In this document: positions 8,558 through 17,780 of the stretch, in pieces
Layout: each line of letters begins with the position of its first letter
Numbering within the stretch: position 1 is the stretch's first letter
Assembly (NCBI RefSeq): GCF_012396585.1
Contig: NZ_JAAXPR010000008.1
Span: 20,053 to 84,052 of the forward strand
DNA length: 64,000 nt
Direction: 5' to 3'
DNA from: Streptococcus ovuberis
GTDB lineage: Bacteria; Bacillota; Bacilli; Lactobacillales; Streptococcaceae
Program-made: the position numbers and the translations under genes
The notes under the pieces: generated by a model
Database searches by the model: none
Told to the model about the DNA's origin: nothing
What the model saw: only the letters and a program-made list of their open reading frames with translations

Positions 8558-8860
8558 ATGAAACTAATCAATACTACCAACAGTCACGCTGAGTTGGTCA
8601 CCAAACAGTTGGAAAATACCGATGCAACGTTGGTTGAAACATACTCAGCAGGCAATACAGATGTGATTTTTACCCAAGCTCCTACTCACTATGAGCTGTT
8701 GATTACCAACAAGCACCGCGCCATTCGTCAGGATGAGGTAGAAAAAATCCGCGCCTTTTTCCTTAAGCGCAAGATTGATACAGACAGGATTGATCAATCC
8801 AAAATTCAAACCCTCGTCTGCCCTACTCTGATCGAAATGTCCATTCCAATTATCCGTTAA
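8558..8860 (+). CDS. DUF1827 family protein
   Basis: A 100-residue protein found in streptococci and relatives, starting MKLINTTNSHAELV. The ATG at 8558 has an AAAGGAG site seven bases upstream; the longer open frame back to 8477 overlaps the Nudix gene and lacks a ribosome site. Predicted soluble alpha/beta protein with a conserved centre (THYELLITNKHRAIR). Function unknown. Second gene of the Nudix operon. Confidence 0.82.
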   Translation: MKLINTTNSHAELVTKQLENTDATLVETYSAGNTDVIFTQAPTHYELLITNKHRAIRQDEVEKIRAFFLKRKIDTDRIDQSKIQTLVCPTLIEMSIPIIR

Positions 8861-8873
8861 TAGCAAGGATCTT

Positions 8874-9070
8874 AAAAGAGGCTGGGCAAAAACTAACTTC
8901 AAAATAAAACCACACAGTGATTTCTATCTTGAAAATAAGGCTCTTTGTCAACCCACTACAGTTGACAAAGAGCTTTATCATTATAAACCGTAACATGGAA
9001 AACGAGCATCTCCAACTGCGGAAATGCTCGTTTTTTCGATTCTGAAACTAGTTTTTGCCCAGCCTCTTTT
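8874..9070. repeat. 197-bp intergenic element with 22-bp perfect terminal inverted repeats
   Basis: Arms 8874-8895 and 9049-9070 are exact reverse complements (start AAAAGAGGCTGGGCAAAAAC). Inside are two more hairpins: 8940-8952 with 8961-8973 (13 bp, loop CCACTACA) and 8999-9009 with 9024-9034 (11 bp, followed by a T-run). The GAGGCTGGG...CCCAGCCTC core is shared in type with the hairpin after dpr (56441-56480) and with many streptococcal intergenic elements. It may act as a bidirectional terminator or be a small non-autonomous mobile element. Confidence 0.8.
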
Positions 9071-9235
9071 GAGAACAGTCAGTTTGAAATTGTTTCGTAA
9101 AATAGCCAAGCAAGAATAAGAGACTGTTGCTTATTGACCTCGTTGCCAGCAGTTGTGGGCTACTCTAGTTGTACAGACTGCAACAGTGCCTATGACTGAA
9201 GAACAGCTGTTTGGGTAATCCTTTCCTTGCCGTTA

Positions 9236-9853
9236 TTAAAGTGTCTGCAAGAACATCTTGAGGCGCTCGACCAACTGTTCTGGCTGGTCTTTGTTGACCT
9301 CGTGACCTGCTTCAGCTATCACCGCAATCTCTGCTTTTGGCATCAAGTTCTTCAGTTGCTTGGCTGTTCTAAGGTTAATCTTATCGCGCTCCCCACAGAG
9401 CAAGAGGACTGGCAAGGTCATTGTTTGTAGAAAACCTGTCATATCCAGCTGAGCCAAGTCTCGATAAAAAGCCAGCAAATTATCCTTATCCAATCCTTGT
9501 TTTTCCAAAAGAGATGGTGGCAAGAGCTTAAGCAAGCCAACCTGCCCCTTATAAGCCCAATTCTTGGTGAATTGATACTGACCAGCAATGCTGACGACTG
9601 CTCGGAGCTGCGGATCTGGGTCTTGCAATAAGGACAGTGCTAACATACCGCCCAAAGACAGGCCAATCACAACAACGTCTTCCTCGCTCTCACGAACCGC
9701 CTGTCTGACCTGCTCTTGTAGGCTAGAAAAATGAGGTAATCTCCCATGATGAAATAAATTTAGGCTGACACAGTGATAACCCTTTAGCCCTGTTATCACC
9801 TGCTCCCAAGCTCGGCTATCTTGCCCCACACCGTGTAGAAAAATCAGTTTCAT
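9236..9853 (-). CDS. Alpha/beta hydrolase
   Basis: A 205-residue hydrolase of the alpha/beta fold. The oxyanion HG (FLHGVGQDSRAW), nucleophile elbow GLSLGG (about residue 71), acid in CGERDK and histidine in EAGHEVNKD form a complete triad. Substrate unknown. GTG at 9856 directly precedes ATG at 9853; ATG is preferred because its distance to GAGGGG is better. It follows the acetyltransferase gene by 17 bases and is in the same operon. Confidence 0.82.
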   Translation of the reverse strand: MKLIFLHGVGQDSRAWEQVITGLKGYHCVSLNLFHHGRLPHFSSLQEQVRQAVRESEEDVVVIGLSLGGMLALSLLQDPDPQLRAVVSIAGQYQFTKNWAYKGQVGLLKLLPPSLLEKQGLDKDNLLAFYRDLAQLDMTGFLQTMTLPVLLLCGERDKINLRTAKQLKNLMPKAEIAVIAEAGHEVNKDQPEQLVERLKMFLQTL

Positions 9854-9869
9854 CACTCAATCCCCTCTC

Positions 9870-10733
9870 TTAATCCTTGCTGGAGAGATAAATCACTTCT
9901 GTCTGAGTGACAAAGCCCAGTTGTTCATAGAGTTTTTTAGCACCGTCATTGTCCATATCCACGGCAATCTGTAGCTCGGTATCACCTGCATGGTAACGGT
10001 CGTTGATGATGGTTTTCACCAGCTGACTGCCGATGCCCTGACCGCGATAGGCAAGATCAACAGCAAGACCGTAAAGGTAAGTCAGGCTAGAACTGATGTC
10101 CACCGTACAAGTGCCAATCACTTGATCAGCTAGGCGGGCAACATACAAGAGACTGTTCTGATCTGCCAAGGCTTCTGACACATAGGTCAGACTGAGCTCT
10201 AGCGGCGTCTCAAACACGCGCGCTTTCAGCTCAGCAATGTCCTTCACCTCCTCTGGTCTAGCCAGCGAGAGAGACACCTCAAGGGGCAGCTCTGCCATGT
10301 CCATAGGCAAGCACGGCCGTCCCAAAAAGTACTCACTATCGTCATCAATGACCACTCCCCAAGCTGACAGGAGACCTGGATTTGCCTCGATAAAGGCACG
10401 CTCCGCAATAAAGGAAACCTCTGTCACACCATAGGAAGCTGTTTCCGTTAAAAACTTCTGATAAAGTTCCCGGGCAATGCCTTTCCTGCGGTGCTCTGGC
10501 GCAACAAAGAGCGACAGGTCCACTTCAGGTGTATCGGCATAGACCGCCAGCAAACCAATTAAGTCATCCCCCTCGTAAGCCAAGAAAAAGGCCGGCATGT
10601 CAGGGTTAACATTAAGCTGATTGGATAAGTAGGGCTCTTTATAAGTCTTATCATGAGCCATGCAGTGGGCTAGAAAAGCTTTTACCCGTTTGCCTTGTTC
10701 AATAGATAAGCAATTCGTACTGATAATATCCAT
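9870..10733 (-). CDS. Tandem GNAT-family N-acetyltransferase
   Basis: A 287-residue protein with two GNAT domains. The first has VAPEHRRKGIARELYQKF (about 85-102), the second the stronger VDLAYRGQGIGSQLVKTI acetyl-CoA loop (about 225-242). The start is ATG 10733 with GGAGG nine bases upstream; the open frame further upstream crosses the promoter and the trhO terminator and is not coding. Acceptor substrate unknown. First gene of the operon with the alpha/beta hydrolase. Confidence 0.85.
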   Translation of the reverse strand: MDIISTNCLSIEQGKRVKAFLAHCMAHDKTYKEPYLSNQLNVNPDMPAFFLAYEGDDLIGLLAVYADTPEVDLSLFVAPEHRRKGIARELYQKFLTETASYGVTEVSFIAERAFIEANPGLLSAWGVVIDDDSEYFLGRPCLPMDMAELPLEVSLSLARPEEVKDIAELKARVFETPLELSLTYVSEALADQNSLLYVARLADQVIGTCTVDISSSLTYLYGLAVDLAYRGQGIGSQLVKTIINDRYHAGDTELQIAVDMDNDGAKKLYEQLGFVTQTEVIYLSSKD

Positions 10734-10754
10734 AGAAGTACCTCCATGAGGTCT

Positions 10755-10763
10755 ATTATACCA
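10755..10763 (-). promoter_or_regulatory. Extended -10 promoter of the acetyltransferase operon, fused to the trhO terminator
   Basis: TGGTATAAT on the minus strand (10763-10755) follows the terminator T-run without a gap. No good -35 is present; the hairpin occupies that position. Confidence 0.65.
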
Positions 10764-10786
10764 AAAAAACCAGCCAAGAGGCTGGT
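10762..10786 (-). terminator. Terminator of trhO
   Basis: ACCAGCC (10769-10775), loop AAGA, GGCTGGT (10780-10786); the minus strand continues with seven Ts. It lies 13 bases after the trhO stop. Confidence 0.85.
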
Positions 10787-10798
10787 CATCATCGCTGA

Positions 10799-11785
10799 TT
10801 AAGCTGGAGCAACAACAGGTAGTGTTTCTCCGATTTCCGCTAATCTTGCTGCCCATTCTTCATGGGTCAATCCATGCTCTTCCACGTAGCGGTTGCGGGC
10901 ATGAGCACGGCATTCTGCTGAACAGCCACGAACATATTTGTGTTCGTTCTCTTCAGACGTCAACATGTGACGGTTACAGAATGGGTTGGCACAATTAACA
11001 TAACGTTCACACGGTGTGCCGTCAAACCAGTCCTTTCCAATGATTTTTGGATCAACATGGTTAATGTCTACGGCAATGCGCTCGTCAAAGACATACATCT
11101 TGCCATCCCACAGCTCGCCTTGTACCTCTGGATCTTTCCCATAAGTGGCGATACCACCGTGTAGCTGACCGACATCCTTGTAGCCTTCACGCACCATCCA
11201 GCCTGAGAATTTCTCACAGCGGACACCACCGGTACAGTAGACCACGACACGCTTGTCCATGAATTTTTCCTTGTTGTCCCGCACCCACTGTGGCAACTCG
11301 CGGAAGTTGCGGATGTCTGGGCGAATGGCGCCACGGAAGTGACCGAGGTCATACTCGTAGTCATTACGGGTATCGAGCACAACGGTGTTTTCATCCAAAA
11401 GAGCTTCTTTGAACTCTTTCGGTGTCAGGTAAGCCCCTGTCGTTTCAAGTGGGTTGATATCCGCGTCAAAATCATTGTCCTCCAGCCCCAAGTGAACAAT
11501 TTCCTTGCGGTAGCGAACAAACATCTTCTTAAAGGCTTGCTCCTCTTCGAGGTCAATCTTGAACCAGAGGTCAGCAAAACGCTCATCGCTGTGCACCCAG
11601 TCCATGTATTTCTGAGTGGTTTCAAAATCTCCAGAAACCGTACCGTTGATGCCCTCTTCCGAAATCAAAATCCGCCCCTTGAGACCGATTGATTTACAAA
11701 AGTCCAAATGAGTCTGCACGTATTCTTTGGCATTCTCGATATGGACGTATTTATAGTAGAGTAATACTCTGATGTCCTTTGACAT
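10799..11785 (-). CDS. trhO: tRNA uridine-34 hydroxylase TrhO (rhodanese family)
   Basis: A 328-residue UPF0176/YceA protein. TrhO adds the oxygen of 5-hydroxyuridine at tRNA position 34 in a prephenate-independent, oxygen-dependent route. Seen: N-terminal ferredoxin-like domain, a rhodanese domain with the loop [16 protein letters not shown] (catalytic Cys near residue 183) and a C-terminal cysteine cluster ([16 protein letters not shown]...GCSAECRAH) typical of the long Gram-positive form. Single-gene unit with GGAG upstream of ATG. Confidence 0.93.
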   Translation of the reverse strand: MSKDIRVLLYYKYVHIENAKEYVQTHLDFCKSIGLKGRILISEEGINGTVSGDFETTQKYMDWVHSDERFADLWFKIDLEEEQAFKKMFVRYRKEIVHLGLEDNDFDADINPLETTGAYLTPKEFKEALLDENTVVLDTRNDYEYDLGHFRGAIRPDIRNFRELPQWVRDNKEKFMDKRVVVYCTGGVRCEKFSGWMVREGYKDVGQLHGGIATYGKDPEVQGELWDGKMYVFDERIAVDINHVDPKIIGKDWFDGTPCERYVNCANPFCNRHMLTSEENEHKYVRGCSAECRAHARNRYVEEHGLTHEEWAARLAEIGETLPVVAPA

Positions 11786-11848
11786 GTACTTCTCCTTTTC
11801 CCTGTTGCATGCAGGTTATTGTATGAAAAACATGTTTTCACCTCTATT

Positions 11849-11854
11849 ATTATA
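11849..11854 (-). promoter_or_regulatory. Probable -10 of trhO
   Basis: TATAAT on the minus strand about 65 bases before the trhO ATG; a second candidate TACAAT lies nearer the gene. The leader contains the palindrome GAAAACATGTTTTTC-like sequence at 11825-11838. Confidence 0.4.
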
Positions 11855-11898
11855 CCGTCTTAGTCGGATTTGGGAAAATATCTTGTCTGCAAAATGAA

Positions 11899-11932
11899 AA
11901 AGACAGCCCTCACGACTATCTTCTAACTGTCT
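11899..11932 (-). terminator. Possible terminator of the SAM transferase/ECF operon
   Basis: AGACAG (11901-11906) can pair with CTGTCT (11927-11932), with a T-run after it on the minus strand. The stem is short and the loop long. Confidence 0.4.
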
Positions 11933-11945
11933 CTATCAATAACCC

Positions 11946-12491
11946 TTAAGCTTTAGAGAGAGACCCTTTTTGCACACGGGTCTTGGCATAGACGCTTAAA
12001 AGAGCTGTTCCTGCAACCGCAACAGTTACAGCATTAGCCAGACCAGCTACCAAACCTTGAGTGAAGACTTTAGAAGCAGGCTCACTGTGGATAAAAATAT
12101 CTCCGAGAGGCGCAACAAGTCCCCAAGAAATCACCACACCTACTAAGGTCCCTAAAATTGTCCAGGCAGCATCTTTCTTAGTAAAGATTCCTGATTCGAT
12201 ACGCAATTTTTGACCAACCAAGCCTAGGATTAAGCCAAAAACACCAGCCGCTAAGATCCAAGCCCACCAAGGTGTCCCCCATGATAAATCAATCAAGGTA
12301 TTGCCCAAAAAAGCAATCAAGAAACCCGCCAAAGGACCATAAAGGGTCGCAAAGAGTGCCAAGACAGCATACTGTAATTGGATATTAGTGTTTGGAATGC
12401 CTGTTGGAATACTGATAAAACGCCCAATTAAGAAGAAAAGGGCAGCTCCAATCCCAATGGCAACTACTGTTTTAATGGATAATTGTTTCAT
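11946..12491 (-). CDS. ECF transporter S component, UPF0397 family
   Basis: A 181-residue integral membrane protein with six hydrophobic segments, beginning IKTVVAIGIGAALFFLIGRF. The AxxxA-like helix and the IPNTNIQLQYAVLALFATLYGP segment are characteristic of UPF0397 S components, which capture a small molecule and borrow the shared EcfA-EcfA'-EcfT energy unit. No ATPase or T component is nearby. It starts nine bases after the SAM hydroxide adenosyltransferase stop, so the substrate is likely connected with that reaction (adenosine or a methionine/SAM-related compound); this is inference. Confidence 0.85.
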   Translation of the reverse strand: MKQLSIKTVVAIGIGAALFFLIGRFISIPTGIPNTNIQLQYAVLALFATLYGPLAGFLIAFLGNTLIDLSWGTPWWAWILAAGVFGLILGLVGQKLRIESGIFTKKDAAWTILGTLVGVVISWGLVAPLGDIFIHSEPASKVFTQGLVAGLANAVTVAVAGTALLSVYAKTRVQKGSLSKA

Positions 12492-12500
12492 GTAAAGCTC

Positions 12501-13343
12501 CTAAATTTTTTTAAATTCAATCTGCCAGTTAGCTCCAACAGAAACGTTATACGCCTTGGCAAATGAACCTTGGTTAATCGCGACACCAACGCAATAGACC
12601 GAATTGATATAGATAATGGGCTGTCCAATCCGAACATCTGCAAAAGACTTCCCATAGATGACCTGATTCTGGTAGACCAACATATCATTATTATAGATCG
12701 TCACCTCAAAACGATCGCCAAATTCTGGGTTCAACGTATAGAATTCAGACCGGCGAATAGATGTCCACAAAGACCCAAAGCGCACATCCAAGATATCAAT
12801 TGCGCCTTTAACAGAGTCTGTTGTCACAAGCGTTTCCACAATCGGCATCTCAACAATATCTGCCACCGAAAGCTCTGGCCCAACCTCTTCAAAAGAAATA
12901 TGACCACTCGCGAGCTTAGCTCCCGTATAAGCGTAAACATCTCGTCCATGAAAAGTATAAGAATGTTCCGTATTCTTGCGACGATTTTCCACTTCAGAGA
13001 TTTCCCGAACAGCCTTGATTCCCACTTGTTTTTTCAAATAGCTGAGCGTCCCATTGTCCGGGGTAACGATGTACTGGTTACGTTCGGTCAATGCCACAAC
13101 ACTCTTACGCTTCGATCCGACACCAGGATCAACCACCGAAACAAAGGTTGTACCTTCCGGCCAATATTCCACCGTTTGGAAAAGGCGGTAGCTGGCTTCA
13201 AAGATATTATAAGGCGTAATATCATGAGTCAGATGATGAATGCCAAGCTTGGGATCCTCCTGAAGCGCAACCCCAATCATAGCGGAAACAGCTCCGTCGA
13301 CCAACCCAAAATCAGATTGTAATACCAATAAATTATTCGACAT
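12501..13343 (-). CDS. SAM hydroxide adenosyltransferase (DUF62)
   Basis: A 280-residue member of the fluorinase/chlorinase superfamily whose common members use water or hydroxide to cleave S-adenosylmethionine into adenosine and methionine. Seen: LQSDFGLVDGAVSAMIGVA at the N-terminus with the conserved Asp, VVDPGVGSKRKSV, TPDNGTLSYL and YTFHGRDVYAYTGAKLA, plus the C-terminal beta barrel. The fluorinase-specific insertion is not apparent. GGAGGGGG precedes the ATG. Operon with the ECF S component. Confidence 0.88.
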   Translation of the reverse strand: MSNNLLVLQSDFGLVDGAVSAMIGVALQEDPKLGIHHLTHDITPYNIFEASYRLFQTVEYWPEGTTFVSVVDPGVGSKRKSVVALTERNQYIVTPDNGTLSYLKKQVGIKAVREISEVENRRKNTEHSYTFHGRDVYAYTGAKLASGHISFEEVGPELSVADIVEMPIVETLVTTDSVKGAIDILDVRFGSLWTSIRRSEFYTLNPEFGDRFEVTIYNNDMLVYQNQVIYGKSFADVRIGQPIIYINSVYCVGVAINQGSFAKAYNVSVGANWQIEFKKI

Positions 13344-13750
13344 TTTTCCCCCTCCTAAAGGATACTTAATATCCTACCATATTTTAAACCACTTTAAAAA
13401 TAGTTGATTCTTATAGCCAGTTATATCTTTTAACTGAGAGGTCAAACTTTTAGGACTGTTCATCCTAACGTCTCACCCTTTATAAAGAAGATAGCAAACA
13501 CTAGATGCCAGATGCTCTTACTATTTTTAGCTTAACACTACTAATTTTAACTCATCACCCATTCCTGACTCCAAAGCGCGTCAGCTCCTTAGGCTATCCA
13601 TTACGACATCTCCTCGCTGTGGCCAAACCTATCGCATAAAGGATAGGCTGTCAAGCTAATCACTATACCTCTAAGAACCCCATCTAACGCCCATTTTCTC
13701 ATTTGTAGCATGCTCTAGACGATTGGGAATCCAATCGGCCTGATTCATGC
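13344..13750. other. Intergenic DNA without recognised gene
   Basis: About 400 bases between the ileS terminator and the SAM hydroxide adenosyltransferase. It must hold the promoter for the latter, but no convincing -35/-10 pair stands out. No open reading frame or repeat is recognised. Confidence 0.4.
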
Positions 13751-13781
13751 TAAAAACCAAAGAAGGCCAGACCTTCTTTGG
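13751..13781 (-). terminator. Terminator of ileS
   Basis: CCAAAGAAGG (13757-13766), five-base loop, CCTTCTTTGG (13772-13781), a perfect 10-bp stem followed by TTTTTA on the minus strand. Confidence 0.88.
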
Positions 13782-13793
13782 CTAACATACCTA

Positions 13794-16556
13794 TTATCCT
13801 TCAAATCCTTCTGCGACGGCTTCTGGAAATTCAGCTTCGATGATAGCGGCACAGTGGTCACAGATGGTAACCCCATAGGCACGCTCTTTAGTCGTTTCGT
13901 CAATGCGGCGGCAACGCTGACAGACATCACCTGCAGCACGCTCGACACTAAAGTTACTCTCAGCAGCTTCTACAAGGGTTAGCTGGGAGACGATGAGAAG
14001 CTGGGCTAGATCACAGTTGAAGGCTTCCAGCGCTGCTTTTTCACTGGCTGTCACCTGAGCCGTCAGGTGGGCTTCTAGCGATTTACCGATGATTTTCTCA
14101 TTGCGGGCTTCTTCCAAGGCTTTCTGGGCTCTGGTGCGGAAGTCCATAAAGTCGGTCCACGCTGCCAAAATAGCGGCGCTATTATCATATTCAACCGCCT
14201 CTGGCAAGTCGGTCAACTGAACAAAGTCTGCTGTCTCATGCTCCAAGTAAGACCAGATTTCCTCTGCGGTGTGCGGTAAAATTGGGGTCAACAGCTGGGT
14301 CAGCTTCACCAAGATATCGTAGAAAACAGTCTGCATCTGGCGACGCGCTGTGCTATGTTCAGCCTCGATATAGACCACGTCTTTGGCAAAATCAAGATAG
14401 AAAGCGGACAATTCAACCGTGATGAAGTTGACCACGCTCTTATAGATGGTCATAAAATCATAGCTGTCATAGGCCGCACGGATAGTTGCCACAAGCGCAT
14501 TAAAGGCTACGGTCATGTACTGGTCAACGCTACGAAGGTCGTCAAAGGCGACTGTATCTGTCGCAGGGTTGAAATCGCTGGTATTAGCCAGTAGGAAACG
14601 CAGGGTATTGCGGATTTTACGGTAGGTTTCAGAAACCTGCCCCAAAATGTCCATAGAGACCCGCACATCGTTTGAGGTATCAACCGAAGTCACCCAGAGG
14701 CGGAGAATCTCAGCCCCATATTGCTTAGCGACATCGTTTGGCGAGATGATATTGCCCTTGGACTTGGACATTTTCTCGCCCTTGCCATCAAGGACAAATC
14801 CTTGAGAGAGAATACTCTTGTACGGCGCATGCCCATTAACAGCGACAGAAGTGATCAGAGACGAGTTGAACCAACCACGGTACTGGTCAGAGCCTTCAAG
14901 ATAGAGATCCGCTGGATAAGCAAGATTGTCACGGGCATTCATCACCCCATTCCAAGAGCTACCAGAGTCAAACCAGACGTCCATGATGTCGGTTTCCTTG
15001 GTAAATTCCCCATTCGGTGAGCCTGGGTGGCTAAAGCCTGCTGGCAGGAGGTCTTTGGCGTCACGCTTCCACCAGATAATCGAACCTTCTTTTTCAAAGA
15101 GGTCTGCCACATGGTCAGTGACTTCCTTGCTCAGGATTGGCGTGCCATCTTCGGCGTAGAAAATCGGCAGCGGTACACCCCAAGCCCGTTGACGGGAAAT
15201 CACCCAATCCCCACGGTCACGGATCATGTTGTAAAGGCGGGTTTTACCCCAACTTGGGTTGAAGGTCGTTTTCTCGATATTATCCAGGATGTCCTGACGG
15301 AATTTAGACACAGAAGCAAACCACTGCGGTACTGCGCGCCAGATAATCGGCTTCTTGGTCCGCCAGTCAAATGGGTAAGAGTGGTTGATGACTTCCTTGG
15401 CAAGAAGCAAGTCACCCAACTTCTCCACAACCGTCGGCACGACCTTGTCATAAAATTGCCCTTCAAAATCAGGACCCGCCAGCTCATTCATCAGTCCACG
15501 CTCGTCAACTGTCACATAGACCTCAAGACCGTACTTAACACCAACATTGTAGTCATCCTCACCAAAGCTCGGTGCGGTATGGACGACACCTGTACCAGAC
15601 TCAGTCGTCACATGGTCGCCCAAAATCACCAGCTCATCCACTTGGGCATCCCACGGGTGTTCGGTCACGATATACTCCAGCTCTGCTCCCTTATGCTGTT
15701 GGATAATAGCAAAGCTGTCCCAGCCAAACTTGTCTGCCAATTTGTCAACCAAGGCTTCAGCAAGGAGGTACTTTTTAGAAGAAGCCGCTGGCTGTACCAC
15801 CACATAGTCCATGTCAGGTCCGACCGTCAAGCCACGAGAGGCTGTGATGGTAAATGGGGTCGTTGTCCAGACCACGATGTAAGTATCCGTATCCAGCACG
15901 CCTTTGCCGTCCTTGACCTTATTGGCATAGTAAAGCGAGGTCGAGTCAATGTCGTGGTATTCAATCTCTGCCTCTGCTAGAGCAGATTCAGATGACCATG
16001 ACCAGTAGACAGGCTTAGCACCGCGGTAGATATAGCCCTTGTCTGCCATAGCTCCAAAGACACGGATTTGTGCCGCTTCAAAGTCTGGTGTCAAGGTCAC
16101 ATAAGGATTGTCCCAGTCTGCAGATACGCCCAGACGCTTAAAGTCATCTCGTTGCTTGTCCACCTGCGACAGGGCATAGTCACGACACATTTCGAGATAG
16201 GTAGCAAGGTCCAACTCCTTGCGTTTAACGCCTTGTTTGGACAAGACCTGCTCAATCGGCAGACCATGCGTGTCCCAACCTGGAACATACGGAGCAGAAA
16301 AACCTGACATGGACTTACTGCGAACGATGATGTCCTTGGAAATCTTATTGAGGGCATGGCCAACGTGGATATTCCCGTTAGCATAGGGAGGACCATCATG
16401 GAGATGGAAGGCAGGTTTTCCTGCATTTAACGCCTGACGGCGTTGGTAGAGCTTGGCTTCTTCCCAAGCTTTTTGCCATTCAGGCTCTTTTGTCGGCAAC
16501 CCAGCCCGCATCGGAAAGGCTGTTTGACCGAGGTTAAGGGTTTCTTTTAATTTCAT
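13794..16556 (-). CDS. ileS: Isoleucyl-tRNA synthetase
   Basis: A 920-residue class I synthetase. Start at ATG 16556 ([19 protein letters not shown]), the family N-terminus; the longer reading is not supported. HIGH motif as HVGH in [15 protein letters not shown] (about residue 62), editing domain with TTPFT, KMSKS in [10 protein letters not shown] (about residue 597) and a C-terminal zinc site CQRCRR...ICDHC. Expression is controlled by the T-box leader at 16785-17015. It ends the dcw-linked series after divIVA, as in other streptococci. Confidence 0.97.
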   Translation of the reverse strand: MKLKETLNLGQTAFPMRAGLPTKEPEWQKAWEEAKLYQRRQALNAGKPAFHLHDGPPYANGNIHVGHALNKISKDIIVRSKSMSGFSAPYVPGWDTHGLPIEQVLSKQGVKRKELDLATYLEMCRDYALSQVDKQRDDFKRLGVSADWDNPYVTLTPDFEAAQIRVFGAMADKGYIYRGAKPVYWSWSSESALAEAEIEYHDIDSTSLYYANKVKDGKGVLDTDTYIVVWTTTPFTITASRGLTVGPDMDYVVVQPAASSKKYLLAEALVDKLADKFGWDSFAIIQQHKGAELEYIVTEHPWDAQVDELVILGDHVTTESGTGVVHTAPSFGEDDYNVGVKYGLEVYVTVDERGLMNELAGPDFEGQFYDKVVPTVVEKLGDLLLAKEVINHSYPFDWRTKKPIIWRAVPQWFASVSKFRQDILDNIEKTTFNPSWGKTRLYNMIRDRGDWVISRQRAWGVPLPIFYAEDGTPILSKEVTDHVADLFEKEGSIIWWKRDAKDLLPAGFSHPGSPNGEFTKETDIMDVWFDSGSSWNGVMNARDNLAYPADLYLEGSDQYRGWFNSSLITSVAVNGHAPYKSILSQGFVLDGKGEKMSKSKGNIISPNDVAKQYGAEILRLWVTSVDTSNDVRVSMDILGQVSETYRKIRNTLRFLLANTSDFNPATDTVAFDDLRSVDQYMTVAFNALVATIRAAYDSYDFMTIYKSVVNFITVELSAFYLDFAKDVVYIEAEHSTARRQMQTVFYDILVKLTQLLTPILPHTAEEIWSYLEHETADFVQLTDLPEAVEYDNSAAILAAWTDFMDFRTRAQKALEEARNEKIIGKSLEAHLTAQVTASEKAALEAFNCDLAQLLIVSQLTLVEAAESNFSVERAAGDVCQRCRRIDETTKERAYGVTICDHCAAIIEAEFPEAVAEGFEG

Positions 16557-16679
16557 AATGTTCTCACTTTCTGTTACTTTACACGATTGTCGATGTTCCC
16601 TAAAGGGCAATCTGACTAGGAGATAGTTTGGTTGTGGTCAGCTATATCAGTAGTTTAGCCTTGGTAGGCAAGCCTCTCA

Positions 16680-16735
16680 AGACTTCTTAACTCTCAAATG
16701 AAGTCTGAAATTTAGTATTCTCAGAAACAGACTTC
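16680..16735 (-). promoter_or_regulatory. Alternative hairpins in the ileS leader
   Basis: The segment 16700-16707 (GAAGTCTG) can pair either with 16680-16686 (AGACTTC) or with 16728-16735 (CAGACTTC). The two hairpins exclude each other. They lie between the T-box terminator and the ileS start. Function unknown. Confidence 0.4.
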
Positions 16736-16784
16736 CAAACTAGTTTACTTACCATCTCGGACCACTTTAGACACTATCAAAAAG

Positions 16785-17015
16785 AAAAAAAGCCTTCATC
16801 ACAAAGGACGAAAGCTCGTGGTACCACCTTTTTTCAGACAAGTCAAAAAGACCTGTCCCTTGTATGGCTAGTAAGGTTAGCCAAACCTTCTGACCTAATT
16901 TGGTTATTTTACCAGTTCAGCCAGAAACCTGCAAAAGGATAAATTCACAAACAGGGACCTCAGGGCTTCCACCATCCCCTGCTCGCTCTGCGTATGCTTG
17001 AAAACTTGTGTTTTT
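16785..17015 (-). ncRNA. T-box riboswitch of ileS
   Basis: Minus-strand leader with the T-box core GGTGGTACCACG (complement of 16817-16828), the overlapping antiterminator/terminator (stem 16791-16800 with 16807-16816, followed by TTTTTTT) and stem I elements upstream (GCAGAGCGAGCAGGGGATGG region near 16975-16995). Uncharged tRNA-Ile is expected to stabilise the antiterminator; ATT/ATC specifier candidates lie in the GAATTTATCC stretch near 16940-16950, but the codon cannot be fixed without folding. It starts just after the divIVA stop codon. Confidence 0.9.
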
Positions 17016-17024
17016 GCTTTATTT

Positions 17025-17780
17025 TTAATATAAGTCAACCGCTTCAGCTGCTGCTTGGTTAACAGCATCCGTAATCTCTTGGCGGTTTAAATTCTGGGTT
17101 GCCTGATAGGCTTCCAGTTCTTGGTTTGCTTCCTCTGCACGACGAGCAATTTCAGCCAAATCTTCAGGGCTTAGCTGACGTGTCATATCCAGAGAGTCTT
17201 CTTCATAAACATGGACTTCTTCTTCCAGAGCTGACGAAACCACTTCTCGGAAAGCCTCATCACTTGTCTGCAAATAAGTCGCTGTCGGACGCAGGATTTC
17301 TTCCCATTCGGAAGAATCCACAATCGCTAACTGACTTTCAATCGTAGACTTAAGTCGCTGATGGAAAATGCGGGCCTTATTCTTCAACTCCTCTGTCTCA
17401 ACCGCAACTCGCTTAGCATTATCAGTTGCCTGTCTCAACATCTCATTGGCTTTAGCCTTTGCTGTTTCCAATAAGAATTGTGCATCGTGCTCCGCTTGCT
17501 TAATAATATTTTGGCTCTCACTTGCAGAAGTCGCCTTCAATTTTTCAGCTGTATCCTGAGCTAGGATGACTGACTGACTGAGAGATTCTTTCATCTCATC
17601 AAAATAAGCCAAACGTTCCGTCAGCATTTTGATTTTGGTTTCATTTTCCTGATTTTGACGGAGAATTTCTTCGTAATCGCGCGTCACAATATCCAAGAAT
17701 TCATCAACCTCTTGAATACTATAACCACGAAATTTTCCGTTAAAACTTTTATCCTTAATATCTAATGGGGTAAGTACCAT
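17025..17780 (-). CDS. divIVA: Cell division protein DivIVA
   Basis: A 251-residue coiled-coil protein that recognises curved membrane at septum and poles and, in streptococci, links division to peripheral growth. The N-terminal lipid-binding domain is clear (TPLDIKDKSFNGKFRGYSIQ, with FNGKFRGY near residues 13-20), followed by long heptad-rich helices to about residue 200 and an acidic tail. Its ATG overlaps the ylmH stop by one base. Last gene of the ftsA-divIVA series before the ileS T-box. Confidence 0.95.
   Translation of the reverse strand: MVLTPLDIKDKSFNGKFRGYSIQEVDEFLDIVTRDYEEILRQNQENETKIKMLTERLAYFDEMKESLSQSVILAQDTAEKLKATSASESQNIIKQAEHDAQFLLETAKAKANEMLRQATDNAKRVAVETEELKNKARIFHQRLKSTIESQLAIVDSSEWEEILRPTATYLQTSDEAFREVVSSALEEEVHVYEEDSLDMTRQLSPEDLAEIARRAEEANQELEAYQATQNLNRQEITDAVNQAAAEAVDLY

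Noticed and set aside
10734..10856. N-terminal extension of the acetyltransferase
   Set aside because: It crosses the trhO terminator and the gene's own promoter; GGAGG and ATG at 10733 give the true start.
12570..13322. 250-codon plus-strand frame opposite the SAM hydroxide adenosyltransferase
   Set aside because: Mirror of a conserved gene; composition is His/Asn/Arg-rich antisense translation.
15027..15980. 317-codon plus-strand frame inside ileS
   Set aside because: Antisense to an intact synthetase gene, with no ribosome site or recognisable domain.
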